Shown piece by piece: positions 24,264-33,304 of a stretch of DNA of 64,000 nt. The stretch comes from Desulfuromonas soudanensis (GTDB lineage: Bacteria > Desulfobacterota > Desulfuromonadia > Desulfuromonadales > WTL). Under the pieces are notes generated by a model. That model did not search any database. It had not been told where the DNA came from and worked only from the letters and a program-made list of their open reading frames with translations. The DNA lies in assembly GCF_001278055.1 (NCBI RefSeq), contig NZ_CP010802.1:3410001-3474000 (forward strand), in the 5' to 3' direction. The stretch's first letter is position 1. Each line of letters starts with the position of its first letter. Made by a program: the position numbers and the translations under genes.

Positions 24264-26696
24264 TTACGCAGTGGCAACGAGAGCCTGGTCACGCTTGTTC
24301 TTGCTGCGCTGCATGAACCAGACGAGGCCGACCAGAACGATGCCGGCGATGTCGGTGACGATGGTCGGCCAGTAGAGGAGGACCGTGGCCGGCGCCAGGA
24401 GCAGCCATTCGACGAGAGAGGTGCGGCGAATCCAATAGAACATCGTCAGCGAGGAAAAGGCGATGGTCCCGAGGATGGCCGAGACGAAACTCATGGTGAT
24501 GCGCAGGGGGGTCGGCGTGATCTCGCCGCGCAGAAGAGAATCGCCGGGGCTGACCATCGCTCCGGGATTTTGCGTGATCTGCAGGACCCGGGCATTTTTT
24601 TCGGCCCGGACCTCCATGGTCTGGTCACCGGCCTGCAGAAGGGCGACGATATCGTCGGGCTGATACTCCCCCCCTTCCTGGGGATTGATTTTCAGGACGG
24701 TGGCAAAGGGAGCGCCGTTTGCCAGCTCGGGGACCTCGATGACGTTGAGTTTACCCTGAAAAAGAATCGACGGCGTGAAGGCGAAGAGGAGCGGCATGAC
24801 ATAGAGGAGCTTGGCGAACTTGAAGGCCGTCCAGCCGGTCTTCCAGGGATCGGAGCCGGCGATGGCCGCCCCGGCATAGGCGGCGACGCAGACCGGTGGA
24901 GTGATGTTGGAATCCTGGCTGAGCCAGTAGACGATCATGTGCGCACAGACGATCGGCACGCCGAAGGTGCCGAGGGCCGGGACGGCGAGGACGGCGACGA
25001 TCAGATAGGCGGCCGTGACCGGCACCCCCATGCCGAGAACCAGAGACGCCAGGGTGATGAGGATCAACGCGAGGATGAGGCTGTCGCCGGACATGGTGAT
25101 GATGATGTCGGAGAATTTGAGCCCCATGCCGGTCAGGGAGATGATGCCGACGATGATGCCGATGACGCCGACGGTGGCGCCGATGATCAGGGTGTTGCGG
25201 GCGCCGGTCAAGATCGCCTCCCAGATCTCCTTCGGCCCCATGCGGGTCTCTTTTTTGACCCAGCTGATGGCGATGCAGGAAAGGGTCGACCAGAAGGCGG
25301 AAAACCCCGGGGAACGTCCTATGATCATAAGGATCGTCATCAGGATCAGAGGGATGGAAAAGTACCAGTCGTTCTTCAGAACCGTCCGCCAGGGGGGAAT
25401 GTCTTCATCGATCCCTTTGAGGCCGAGCTTGCTCGCCTCGAAGTGGATCATGCAGAAGACGGAGAAGAAGTAGAGGAGGGCCGGACCGACGGAGATCATC
25501 ATGATATACGAGTAGGGGAGGCCGGTGAGTTCGGCCATGAGGAACCCCCCGGCGCCCATAATCGGCGGCAGGAACATGCCGCCGATGGAGGCGGCCGGCT
25601 CGATGGCTCCGGCGACGTGGGGCTTGAAGCCGGCCTTCTTCATCAGCGGGATTGTGAAGGCGCCGGTGGAGACGGTATTGGCGATGGCGCTCCCTGAAAC
25701 CGAGCCGAAGAGGGCGGAGGCAATGACGGCGACCTTGGCCGGCCCGCCGGTGCTGTTGCCGGCGATGGCCAGGGGAAGGTCGATGAAGAACCGCCCGGCG
25801 CCGGATTTGTGGAGAAAGGCGCCGAAAAAGATGAAAAGGATGACGTAGGTGGCAAGGACGTTGGCCATGACGCCGAATACGCCGTTGGTGGTGAGAAAGA
25901 GGGCGGTGGAGATGCGCTCGATGCCGAAACCGCGGTGGGCGAGGATTTCCGGCAGATGAGGGCCGAAATAGGCGAAGGCGAGCATGGTGGCGCCGATGAA
26001 AGTCATCGACCAGCCGAGGACGCGCCGGCAGACCTCCAGGGAGAGGAGGACCCCGGCGACGCTGAGCAGGGCGTCGAGTTCGGTTTCGGCCCCGGCCCGA
26101 TAGTTGAGAACCTCGAACTGGGTGATCCAGTAGACGACCGCGCCGCCGGAGGCGACGGCAAAAAGGACATCGCTGAGGGAGGGGACCTGCCTGGCCCGGG
26201 CCAGGATGGCGCGGTCGCAGAAGAAGAGCGCCACGGCGACGGCCAGGGTACCAAGCGCCAGGGGCCACAGGGAGGCGGAGGCGGTGAGCGCCGCACCGAG
26301 TCCTTCATCGCCGAAGGCCTCGCCGATCCCCATGAGCCGCTCGTGGAAGGTCGCCACGTCCGGGAAGACGAAGAGGATGGCGACGACGCAGGAGATGATG
26401 GCGCCGAGGAGGAGCCCGAGAAGGGCGCGGATCACCGGTCCGCCGGCGGGGTAGAGGAGAAAGACCAGGACGTAGGTGATGAAAACGTAAATCCCCAGAT
26501 GGTACTGGGTGCCGACCGTGGTCACCCCCGCGGCATAGAAGTAAAAGAGGACCATGAAGGCGCCGAGGAGGGCGGTGACCCAGTGCCAGAAACCGGTGGG
26601 CGTTCGAAAGGACTTGGCGTCCTTTTCCATGAGCGCCTTGAGTTTTTTCTTCTCCTCGGCCGTCAGGCTGGCAATTTCATCCACATCTTCAGACAT
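24264..26696 (-). CDS. TRAP transporter fused permease (4TM/12TM), with C-terminal DUF3394-like region
   Basis: 810 residues from ATG 26696, chosen because GGAG lies 7 bases upstream; the frame opens 17 codons earlier. Cytoplasmic N-terminal start MSEDVDEIASLTAEEKKK, then about 18 membrane segments. The large DctM-like part has the typical GAFLHKSGAGRFFIDLP, GSVSGSAIANT and GMGVPVTAAY motifs. Near residues 645-720 sits a soluble stretch (GGEYQPDDIVALLQAGDQ and MVSPGDSLLRGE) that resembles a biotinyl/lipoyl barrel-sandwich fold, as in DUF3394 tails. Works with the TAXI receptor gene upstream to import an organic acid or amino acid using an ion gradient. Substrate unknown. Confidence 0.92.
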   Translation of the reverse strand: MSEDVDEIASLTAEEKKKLKALMEKDAKSFRTPTGFWHWVTALLGAFMVLFYFYAAGVTTVGTQYHLGIYVFITYVLVFLLYPAGGPVIRALLGLLLGAIISCVVAILFVFPDVATFHERLMGIGEAFGDEGLGAALTASASLWPLALGTLAVAVALFFCDRAILARARQVPSLSDVLFAVASGGAVVYWITQFEVLNYRAGAETELDALLSVAGVLLSLEVCRRVLGWSMTFIGATMLAFAYFGPHLPEILAHRGFGIERISTALFLTTNGVFGVMANVLATYVILFIFFGAFLHKSGAGRFFIDLPLAIAGNSTGGPAKVAVIASALFGSVSGSAIANTVSTGAFTIPLMKKAGFKPHVAGAIEPAASIGGMFLPPIMGAGGFLMAELTGLPYSYIMMISVGPALLYFFSVFCMIHFEASKLGLKGIDEDIPPWRTVLKNDWYFSIPLILMTILMIIGRSPGFSAFWSTLSCIAISWVKKETRMGPKEIWEAILTGARNTLIIGATVGVIGIIVGIISLTGMGLKFSDIIITMSGDSLILALILITLASLVLGMGVPVTAAYLIVAVLAVPALGTFGVPIVCAHMIVYWLSQDSNITPPVCVAAYAGAAIAGSDPWKTGWTAFKFAKLLYVMPLLFAFTPSILFQGKLNVIEVPELANGAPFATVLKINPQEGGEYQPDDIVALLQAGDQTMEVRAEKNARVLQITQNPGAMVSPGDSLLRGEITPTPLRITMSFVSAILGTIAFSSLTMFYWIRRTSLVEWLLLAPATVLLYWPTIVTDIAGIVLVGLVWFMQRSKNKRDQALVATA

Positions 26697-26748
26697 CGGG
26701 GTACTCCAGGAAACAGAAAAATTGCGCCCTGCCGGCCAGGGGGACATG

Positions 26749-26775
26749 CGAAGCGGGGCCGACGGCCCCGCTTCG
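26749..26775. repeat. Intercistronic hairpin between TAXI receptor and TRAP permease genes
   Basis: CGAAGCGGGGCCG / CGGCCCCGCTTCG, a perfect 13-base inverted repeat. Without a T tract, it fits an mRNA-stabilising or attenuating hairpin that lets the binding protein be made in excess over the permease; this is inference. Confidence 0.6.
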
Positions 26776-26804
26776 ATCGGGCATCAAGTGGGTTGATCTG
26801 ATCC

Positions 26805-27800
26805 TTATTTGAGTTCCTGGCTCGAAGTCAGGGTCAGCCCCTTTTCCTTCCAGAACTTGGCGGCGCCCTTGTGCAGGGGGGTGACGATGCCGTAGTTGCC
26901 GTCCTTGACCTTCATCGACCGGGCGGCCTTGGTGACGCTGGCCATATAGGCGAGCCCTTCGTCGGAGAAGATGTCCTTCAGGGCGGCATAGGCCACCCCT
27001 TCCTTGACGTGCTTGCCGGCCACCCAGATGGCCGAGTCCTGCACCGACTGGACGTCATAATCGACGCCGCTGTAGGTCCCGGCGGGGATCGTCACTTCGG
27101 TGTAGTAGGGGTTCTCCTGGAAGAAGCCCGCCGCCTTGGCGGCCTCCACCAGACTGAGGAGCTTGATCTTGTTGCTGGCCGCGGCCTGAATGATGGAGGA
27201 GTTGGGGAAGCCGGCAAAGACCCACATGGCGTCGATCTTCTTGTCCCCGAGAGAGGAGGCGGCTTCGCTGTAGCCGATGTACTCCACGTTCATCTTGTCC
27301 CAGAGCCCAAGGGAGGTGAAGTAACGCTGGGCGCTGGCGGCGGCGCCCGAACCGGCGGCGCCGACGGCCACCCGCTTCCCTTCCAGTTCCTTGACGGCCT
27401 TGATGCCGCTGTCCTCGAGAACGACGAGGTGGGCGGGAGCTCCGTAGAGATAGGCCAGGGAATGGACGTTCGTGTATTTCTTCGTGTCGTTGGTCAGCTT
27501 GCCGTTGGCGCCGAGAAAGAGGTCGCCGGCGTAGACGATGCCGAAGTCGGCATCGCCGGAATTGACGCGGCGCAGGTTTTCCACCGAACCAGCCGAGGCC
27601 ATGTTGGAGACTTCGACGTCAGGGATGTTTTTCGACAGGCGACTGGAGATGGCGTTGGAGAAATACTGGAAGGTCCCGCCGTCGGGACCGCCCGAGAAGG
27701 CCAGGCGGCTTTTCGCGGCGAGGCCGTCCCCGGGAGACGCCAGCAAAGCGACGAAGGCAAGACAACCGGCGGACAAAAGGATACTCTTCAATCTGCTCAT
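26805..27800 (-). CDS. TAXI-family TRAP transporter solute-binding protein
   Basis: 331 residues. N-terminal signal peptide (MSRLKSILLSAGCLAFVALLAS, cleavage after GLAA), then LAFSGGPDGGTFQYFSNAIS typical of TAXI receptors, GSVENLRRV, VAVGAAGSGAAAS and WVFAGFPNSS. Periplasmic receptor for the fused permease encoded downstream. TAXI proteins often bind glutamate or dicarboxylates, but the ligand is not readable. A GAGGAGAG ribosome site precedes the ATG. Confidence 0.93.
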   Translation of the reverse strand: MSRLKSILLSAGCLAFVALLASPGDGLAAKSRLAFSGGPDGGTFQYFSNAISSRLSKNIPDVEVSNMASAGSVENLRRVNSGDADFGIVYAGDLFLGANGKLTNDTKKYTNVHSLAYLYGAPAHLVVLEDSGIKAVKELEGKRVAVGAAGSGAAASAQRYFTSLGLWDKMNVEYIGYSEAASSLGDKKIDAMWVFAGFPNSSIIQAAASNKIKLLSLVEAAKAAGFFQENPYYTEVTIPAGTYSGVDYDVQSVQDSAIWVAGKHVKEGVAYAALKDIFSDEGLAYMASVTKAARSMKVKDGNYGIVTPLHKGAAKFWKEKGLTLTSSQELK

Positions 27801-27829
27801 GTTAGCACTCTCCTCTTTTGGGGTGACGG

Positions 27830-27835
27830 ATTATA
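27830..27835 (-). promoter_or_regulatory. Candidate -10 element for the TAXI-TRAP-usp operon
   Basis: Perfect TATAAT on the complement, 30 bases before the receptor start codon, with a very AT-rich stretch upstream (27843-27870) that could act as an UP element. No good -35 is seen. Confidence 0.4.
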
Positions 27836-28006
27836 GAACGTCGATCTAAAAATAATAGATAGATAATATCGCAAAGAGAGCGCATGTCCATGGCTGCATT
27901 AAAGAGAAGGGCGCGGAGGCGGTTTCTTTCTGCGGTCCAGCGGGGAAGCCGAAGGGGTCAAGAATCAAGAATGGTGGCGGCGACGCCCCCCGAAAGACTG
28001 AGGCCG

Positions 28007-28411
28007 TCAGGACGCTCCGTCGCTGTAGGCTGTCCCCGCGAATTGAATGAGGCAAAAACCATGACCGAAGGGATCGGAGAAGGTTATGCATTGAGACCCC
28101 CTCCATTCCACGCACTCGCTTTCCTGTCTCGCGCCGGCGCTAATCGCCTGCTTCGCCGACTCCCCGATGTCGTCGACAACAAAATCGAGATGCACCGGAG
28201 TCCAATGCCGAAAGTAATGGCGCACTGCACCGATGCAACGGCCCGGAACCGACCCGGGGGCGCTGGCGAGAAGATAAATTATCGAAGAGGCGCCCGTGAG
28301 CTCGGCCACATCTTCATCGAGGAGGCGGTGAAGTTTGAGACCCAGGGCCTCGCAATAAAATTTTATCGCCGGGGCGAGTTCCGGCACATCGATGTTCACC
28401 ACCATGCGCAT
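28007..28411 (-). CDS. VOC-family (glyoxalase-like) protein
   Basis: 134 residues. Two VOC half-modules: MVVNIDVPELAPAIKFYCEALGL, then VHLDFVVDDIGES and FSDPFGHGFCLIQF. Metal ligands at the DFVV histidine and the terminal region are partly conserved (the last ligand position reads LIQF rather than an E), so it may be a binding rather than catalytic protein. Possible small resistance or detoxification protein, matching the neighbouring cluster. Stops about 206 bases from the TAXI gene, same strand. Confidence 0.8.
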   Translation of the reverse strand: MRMVVNIDVPELAPAIKFYCEALGLKLHRLLDEDVAELTGASSIIYLLASAPGSVPGRCIGAVRHYFRHWTPVHLDFVVDDIGESAKQAISAGARQESECVEWRGSQCITFSDPFGHGFCLIQFAGTAYSDGAS

Positions 28412-28485
28412 GGGGTCTGCCCCTTGGAAAAAGCCGTAACGCCGTTGCCGCCCCTTTCACCTCGGCGGGCACTGTATGCTCGATT

Positions 28486-28887
28486 CTACCCCGCCTGATC
28501 CTTTTTCTGCTGCCCGCCTGCGTTGCCTCTTTCCAGGTTCTCCCTGACTCTGAACCGAACAATTTCACTTATGAGAGCATAGGGTATCGGCTCATTCAGG
28601 GGGAATTTCACCGAGCCTTTTGCTCCTTTAAAGGCGGAGAGTTCCTTTTTGAATCTCTCAATCCCTGTCGGTGTCGGATAGAAACCGATGTGCTTCTTGA
28701 AGGCAGCAAAATGTACAAGACTGCCCCCCAGGGTGAATGTCGGAATGCGATAGGTGATTGTCTCCTTCGCCTCTGGCGCAGCCGTCTGGATCGTTATTCT
28801 TATCTTTTCAAGGATTTGTTGAACATCCTGCGGAAATGCGGAGATGTACTCGTCGATCGTCCTCGGTTCTGTGCAGTCAGTCTGCAT
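28486..28887 (-). CDS. DUF1801 (YdhG-like) protein
   Basis: 133 residues from ATG 28887, preceded by GAAGGACCTGAC; the frame extends 46 codons further without coding look. DUF1801 motifs: TIDEYISAFP, LEKIRITIQTAAPEAKETI, YRIPTFTLGGSLVHFAAFKKHIGFYP and KGSVKFPLNEPIPYALI. Fold resembles YdhG/iron-chaperone-like proteins; molecular function unknown. Part of the minus-strand run of small genes. Confidence 0.87.
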   Translation of the reverse strand: MQTDCTEPRTIDEYISAFPQDVQQILEKIRITIQTAAPEAKETITYRIPTFTLGGSLVHFAAFKKHIGFYPTPTGIERFKKELSAFKGAKGSVKFPLNEPIPYALISEIVRFRVRENLERGNAGGQQKKDQAG

Positions 28888-28937
28888 GTCAGGTCCTTCG
28901 TCACTCTCCGAAAGTGGCCTCATTTGAAATCGAGGGG

Positions 28938-29699
28938 TCAATATTTCGCCGCTTCCTGCGCCCGCTGGTAGCTCTCGCTTGCGGCGCGGTAGTTCGGCAC
29001 CAGTTCGTTGTAGAGCGCTCCCCATTGCGCGGCGTCCGGCCGGTTCCAGGTGCGCTGGAACTCGCCCATCACCACATTGGTGGTCACGGGGATGATCCCC
29101 GCCTGCGTGAGGCGTGCCAGGGTGGTTCGCGAGGCCATCTCGCTGGGGTCGCCCGAGGCGTCGATCACGGCGTAGACCTTGTAGCCGTCGGCCTTGGCCT
29201 GCAGCGCCGGGAAGGTCACGCAGACGCTGGTCCAGACGCCGGCCATGACGAGCGTCTTGCGCCCGGTGGCTTCCACGGCCTTGACAAAGTCGGCGTTATC
29301 CCAGGCGCTGACCTCTCCCTTGCGCGCCACATACTTGGCGCTCGGCGCGGCGGTCGCCAGTTCGGGCATGAGCGGGCCATTGGGACCGTTGGGTTCCGAC
29401 GCGGTCGTGATGATCGGTGCCTTGGCGTGTTCAGCGACCTTGGCAAGCACGACGGTGTTGGCGCGCAGTTCGGCGACGGGGATGTCCTTGACGGTCTGGA
29501 ACAGACCGGTCTGATGATCGAGCAGAAGCAGGACCGTGTCATCGGGATCGAGGAGGACCTGGGAGGCGGCCTCGCTGGGTTGGCGCGAGAGGCCCTGAAT
29601 CACTTTACTCTCGGCTCCCGCCTCGGATATGGGGATGACCTGGGCCGCAATCAACAGGAGGGCGGCATTCAGGGTCAGGAAAAATCCGATTGTCTTCAT
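28938..29699 (-). CDS. Isochorismatase-like cysteine hydrolase with signal peptide
   Basis: 253 residues. An N-terminal signal peptide (first 26 or so residues, hydrophobic FFLTLNAALLLIAAQ) precedes a YcaC/isochorismatase-like domain. The catalytic triad is present: Asp61 in LLLLDHQTG, Lys127 in ARKGEV and Cys160 in GVWTSVCVTF. Likely hydrolyses an amide or related substrate in the periplasm; secreted members are unusual, as most are cytoplasmic. A GGAGCC site precedes ATG. Neighbours are SDR, pirin and Nudix genes on the same strand. Confidence 0.87.
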   Translation of the reverse strand: MKTIGFFLTLNAALLLIAAQVIPISEAGAESKVIQGLSRQPSEAASQVLLDPDDTVLLLLDHQTGLFQTVKDIPVAELRANTVVLAKVAEHAKAPIITTASEPNGPNGPLMPELATAAPSAKYVARKGEVSAWDNADFVKAVEATGRKTLVMAGVWTSVCVTFPALQAKADGYKVYAVIDASGDPSEMASRTTLARLTQAGIIPVTTNVVMGEFQRTWNRPDAAQWGALYNELVPNYRAASESYQRAQEAAKY

Positions 29700-29901
29700 G
29701 GTTGGCTCCTTTCAAGGGTTGATGTGGTTCTGAGACGAGTGTGCCACACTGTTCCCCACTGTCAATTTCTGGACTTCCACCATTGGCAATGGGGATTTCC
29801 AACGAAGAATGCCCTGTTCAGCAATACTCTAAATTATCCCTGCATCCCGGAAATTTTACTGTTGCCCTTCGATGACTCCGCATGTAAAAAACATGTTTTT
29901 C

Positions 29902-30639
29902 TCAGCCTGGAATCATCGCTGCAAATTCCTTTTCGACCTGCTTGGGATTCTTCTCCAAACCGAGATGTACACCCTGCGACATCGGGTCGGGAAAAATGTC
30001 CTCATCGCCGTTCTCCAGCCCCCTAACAATTGCCGCGGCAACCTGATCCGGCGTGGTTTTGGGCATCTCTTGACCGGCGGTCATTTTCGTATCCACCGGC
30101 CCTGGATATACACCGACCACCAGAATATTCCGGGCCGCCAGTTCGGCGCGCAGTCCTTGCAGGAGTGAATGGCCGGCAGCCTTGGAAGCACAGTAGGTCC
30201 CGTTTACCGGCAGGTTGACCAGACCGATGATCGAGCAGACGTTCACGATTGCCCCGCCGCCTCGGGAGGCCAACAGCGGTGCAAATGCCCGGCACATGCC
30301 CAGGGTGCCGAAGTAGTTGACTTCCATCTCTTCCCGAGCGCTTTCCATTGCAGTGGGCGCCATAAACCACGCACAGCGATTGACCCCGGCGTTATTGATC
30401 AGCAGATCCAGATCCCGGCACTGCTCCGCTGCCGCTGCGACGCTGGATGGGTCGGTAATATCCAGCTGAACGGCAACGACCCTGCCACCATGCTGTTGAA
30501 CCAATTCTGCGACTGCGGCGGTTGTACGAGCTGCCGCATAGACCTTCGCGGCCCCCTTGTCCAGCAGCGCCTTGACCAGAACCTCGCCGATGCCGCCATT
30601 GGCACCGGTCACCACTACGACTTTATTCTCCAGCTTCAT
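29902..30639 (-). CDS. Short-chain dehydrogenase/reductase
   Basis: 245 residues, classical SDR. Cofactor motif TGANGGIG at 11-18, NNAG at 81-84, catalytic Ser135 and Tyr148-x3-Lys152 (YCASK), then PGPVDTKM. The lack of an acidic residue soon after beta-2 (AARTT) suggests NADP(H). Substrate unknown. Ribosome site GGAGAGG. Follows pirin by about 140 bases on the same strand. Confidence 0.92.
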   Translation of the reverse strand: MKLENKVVVVTGANGGIGEVLVKALLDKGAAKVYAAARTTAAVAELVQQHGGRVVAVQLDITDPSSVAAAAEQCRDLDLLINNAGVNRCAWFMAPTAMESAREEMEVNYFGTLGMCRAFAPLLASRGGGAIVNVCSIIGLVNLPVNGTYCASKAAGHSLLQGLRAELAARNILVVGVYPGPVDTKMTAGQEMPKTTPDQVAAAIVRGLENGDEDIFPDPMSQGVHLGLEKNPKQVEKEFAAMIPG

Positions 30640-30779
30640 ACCCTCTCCTTTTTTATCTTACTGTTAGCAGTTTTCCGGACCGGTCTCCCGTTCCAGAGTT
30701 GATCGTCGTGCGTCCTTGTCCTTTGAGGTTATCAATCGGAGCAGGCGGCATTTTACGCTCCGTGAGGCGGCCTGATGTG

Positions 30780-31478
30780 TCAGGCCAGGTCAAAAAGGAG
30801 CACTTCCGCCTTTTCACGGCCGGTAACAAGCAACTGACTTTCGTCGCTGACGGCCGCCCCGTCTCCCGCTTCCAAATGGTGGCCGTTCATCTCAACACTG
30901 CCGCGAGCCACCTGCAACCAGGCATGACGGTGTTTCGGCACATGATGAATCACCTCTTCGCCGGCCTCAAGCAGGGCTGCATACAGGTTAACGTCCTGTT
31001 TGATGGTCACGGACCCGTTACGGCCGTCTGGCGAGGCGATCAGCCGCAGGTTTTTCCGCTTCTCCTCGTCCGGGAAGAAGGTCTGTTCATAGCCGGGCGT
31101 TACCCCTTTCTTTTCCGGCAATATCCAGATCTGGAGGAAATGCACCGGTTCCGACCCGGAATGGTTGAACTCACTGTGGGTGATACCGGTGCCGGCACTC
31201 ATGCGCTGCACCTCGCCGGGGCGGATGACCGAACCGTTGCCCATGCTGTCCTTGTGTTCCAGCGCACCTTCCAGGACATAGGTGACGATCTCCATGTCAC
31301 GGTGGGGGTGGGTCGGAAAACCTTCTTTCGGTTGGACCCGATCCTCATTGATGACCCGCAACTCTCTGAAGCCCATCTGCTTCTGGTCGTAATAGCCGGC
31401 AAAGGAAAAGGTGTGGTAGGTATTCAGCCAACCGTGATCGGCATGTCCCCGTTCCGTTGCTTTTCGTATGAGTAGCAT
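30780..31478 (-). CDS. Pirin family protein (YhaK/YhhW-like quercetinase)
   Basis: 232 residues from ATG 31478, which has AAGGAG 8 bases upstream; the frame runs 22 codons further without support. Bicupin with the N-terminal metal site HPHRDMEIVTYVLEG and GTGITHSEFNHS, characteristic of pirins (His, His, His, Glu). E. coli YhhW acts on quercetin, and others act as redox sensors; role here is inferred only. Belongs to the MarR-linked oxidative/electrophile-like cluster. Confidence 0.92.
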   Translation of the reverse strand: MLLIRKATERGHADHGWLNTYHTFSFAGYYDQKQMGFRELRVINEDRVQPKEGFPTHPHRDMEIVTYVLEGALEHKDSMGNGSVIRPGEVQRMSAGTGITHSEFNHSGSEPVHFLQIWILPEKKGVTPGYEQTFFPDEEKRKNLRLIASPDGRNGSVTIKQDVNLYAALLEAGEEVIHHVPKHRHAWLQVARGSVEMNGHHLEAGDGAAVSDESQLLVTGREKAEVLLFDLA

Positions 31479-31491
31479 TGTCGTGACTCCT

Positions 31492-32088
31492 TTATTGGTA
31501 ACGATCCGGATCGATCGTCCGATGTATTGTTTTGTTGAAATCACGCAGCAGTCGATAGGTTATCCCCCAGAGAGGCGGTCCTTTATCATCAACTCTCACT
31601 GCGGGGAATCTTCTTTTTCGGTTCCGAAATGTGAAATCCACCTGTGAACGACGGGCCGGGTTGACGAGCTCTCGGACAGGAACCCAGAAAGCGTCGGCAA
31701 TTTCGTTCTGGGCCAGGTGCAATGCAGGATGGTGTTTTATTGCATAGATAAAGCAGGAGACAACGATCTGCAACCCCCCGGGGGCAATGTCGCTGAGACG
31801 ACCCAGATAGTGACCCGTGGAAAGATCGAGCCCGATCTCTTCCCGTGTCTCCCGCTCGGCGGTCTCTTTAAGGCTCCCGTCACCGCTCTCGGTTCTCCCC
31901 CCCGGAAAGCCGATCTGCCCTGACCAATAGTCGTTTTCATTGGTTGAGCGCTTGACGAACAGGATGTTCAATCCGTCGGACCGCTCCTTCAGGACCAAGG
32001 CGACTGCGGCGTGTGCGCGCTCCCCCGGCTCAATGATGCGAACCGGGTGGCTTTTAAGAGCAGTGCTGATCTGTTGAATCTTGGTCAC
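31492..32088 (-). CDS. Nudix hydrolase, CoA-pyrophosphatase type
   Basis: 198 residues. Nudix box GGRTESGDGSLKETAERE plus TREEIGL matches GX5EX7REUXEEXGU. The family extension for CoA-type members (LNILFVKRS, QIGFPGGR, PVRELVN) is present. Predicted to cleave CoA or related nucleotide derivatives into phosphopantetheine and ADP. Pirin starts 14 bases beyond the stop. Other Nudix specificities cannot be excluded. Confidence 0.87.
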   Translation of the reverse strand: MTKIQQISTALKSHPVRIIEPGERAHAAVALVLKERSDGLNILFVKRSTNENDYWSGQIGFPGGRTESGDGSLKETAERETREEIGLDLSTGHYLGRLSDIAPGGLQIVVSCFIYAIKHHPALHLAQNEIADAFWVPVRELVNPARRSQVDFTFRNRKRRFPAVRVDDKGPPLWGITYRLLRDFNKTIHRTIDPDRYQ

Positions 32089-32100
32089 GGTGCTGGCTCC

Positions 32101-32547
32101 TCAGGACTTATGGGCGATAAGGCGGTCCAGCGACCAGCGCCCGCCACCGGCAATCACCAGGGCCAGCGCCATACCGATGACCAGCAGATGATACTCGAAC
32201 CCCTCACCGGCCTGCGTTCCGAACCAGTTCATGAAAAAACCGTACTTCACATGGCCCATCAAGGCGGCCACGCCGATGGTTGCACCTATGCCGAAGGCAG
32301 CAACCCGGGTAAAGAGTCCTGCGATCAGTCCCAGCGCACCAAATGATTCTGCCAGTACCGCCAACAGGGCAAAGAGGTAAGGGATGCCCATGGTCTCGGT
32401 AAAATGGTGCATGGTTCCGCTAAAACCATGGCCACCGAACCATCCCAGCAACTTCTGGGCACCGTGGGGAAACATGACCACCCCCAGAGTCACGCGCAGG
32501 GTGGTCGTGGAAAAATCATCTTTTGTCGCAAGTAGTTTGTTCAGCAT
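32101..32547 (-). CDS. DoxX family membrane protein
   Basis: 148 residues with four predicted membrane helices; PHGAQKLLGWFGGHG is the DoxX family hallmark near the first helix. Family members occur in thiosulfate:quinone oxidoreductase or in oxidoreductase complexes for redox stress; here its place among MarR, YceI and pirin genes suggests the latter. Nudix stop-to-start gap is 12 bases, so it is co-transcribed. Confidence 0.9.
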   Translation of the reverse strand: MLNKLLATKDDFSTTTLRVTLGVVMFPHGAQKLLGWFGGHGFSGTMHHFTETMGIPYLFALLAVLAESFGALGLIAGLFTRVAAFGIGATIGVAALMGHVKYGFFMNWFGTQAGEGFEYHLLVIGMALALVIAGGGRWSLDRLIAHKS

Positions 32548-32596
32548 CGTTCCTCTCCTTCGAGGTTTGGCTTCCGACCGGACAACAGGCTGAAGA

Positions 32597-32624
32597 CCGG
32601 GAGGAGAGGGAAACTGCCTCCCGG
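32597..32624. repeat. Hairpin between yceI and doxX
   Basis: CCGGGAGG / CCTCCCGG 8-base arms with a 12-base loop, in the yceI-doxX gap. No T tract follows, so partial attenuation or RNA processing is more likely than termination. Confidence 0.45.
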
Positions 32625-32646
32625 CCTTGACAGATAGCAGGTGACC

Positions 32647-33237
32647 TTACTTCTTCATCATCTCGATTTCCAGGGTGATTGTGATTTCATCGCCCACGGC
32701 CACCCCGCCTGTTTCCAGAGCAGCATTCCAGACCAGGCCGAAGTCCTTGCGATTGATCTTGGTCGTGGCCGTCGCGCCCTTGCGGATAACGCCCCAGGGG
32801 TCCTTGCTCTCTTTGGTCGGCCCGTCAACATCGAGAACGACTTCCCTGGTCATGCCATGAAGTGTCAGGTCGCCAGTAACTTCCAGGCGGTCCTGACCGG
32901 CCCTGGCAACTTTTTTCGAAACGAAGGTCATTGCTGGAAATTTATCGACATCGAAGAAATCAGCGCTGCGCAGATGCTCATCCCGTTTCGGGACGTTGGT
33001 GTTGATCGAGTTGGTATCAATGCTGATTTCCACCCTGGACTTGGTGATATCCTTGTCGTTGATCTCAACGGTGCCGGTATGCTTGTCGAAACTCCCTTTC
33101 ACATTGGATATCATCAGGTGCCGGACCTTGAAGCCAATATTGGTATGGTCGGGGTCGATAGTCCAGGTTGAGGCGAAGGCAAAGGCAGGGAGGGCCAGGG
33201 CGATAATGGTGCTGATCGATACGACGATGTTTTTCAT
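32647..33237 (-). CDS. YceI-family periplasmic lipid-binding protein
   Basis: 196 residues. Signal peptide (MKNIVVSISTIIALALPAFAFA) and the YceI lipocalin-like beta-barrel: WTIDPDHTNIGFKVRHL, GSFDKHTGTV, DVDKFPAMTF, VTGDLTLHGMTREV, NRKDFGLVW. Binds polyisoprenoids or hydrophobic molecules in the periplasm. Transcript reads on to doxX. The divergent partner in regulation is probably the marR gene immediately upstream. Confidence 0.92.
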   Translation of the reverse strand: MKNIVVSISTIIALALPAFAFASTWTIDPDHTNIGFKVRHLMISNVKGSFDKHTGTVEINDKDITKSRVEISIDTNSINTNVPKRDEHLRSADFFDVDKFPAMTFVSKKVARAGQDRLEVTGDLTLHGMTREVVLDVDGPTKESKDPWGVIRKGATATTKINRKDFGLVWNAALETGGVAVGDEITITLEIEMMKK

Positions 33238-33304
33238 GACGTTTCTCCTGTGGTTTGAATAATGGTTTGATATTGAACTATTGGCCTAAAAAAAAGCTGC
33301 TCCT

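Noticed and set aside
27846-28115. An 89-codon minus-strand frame between TAXI and the VOC gene
   Set aside because: Overlaps the VOC gene, no motif, no ribosome site; the region holds the operon promoter.
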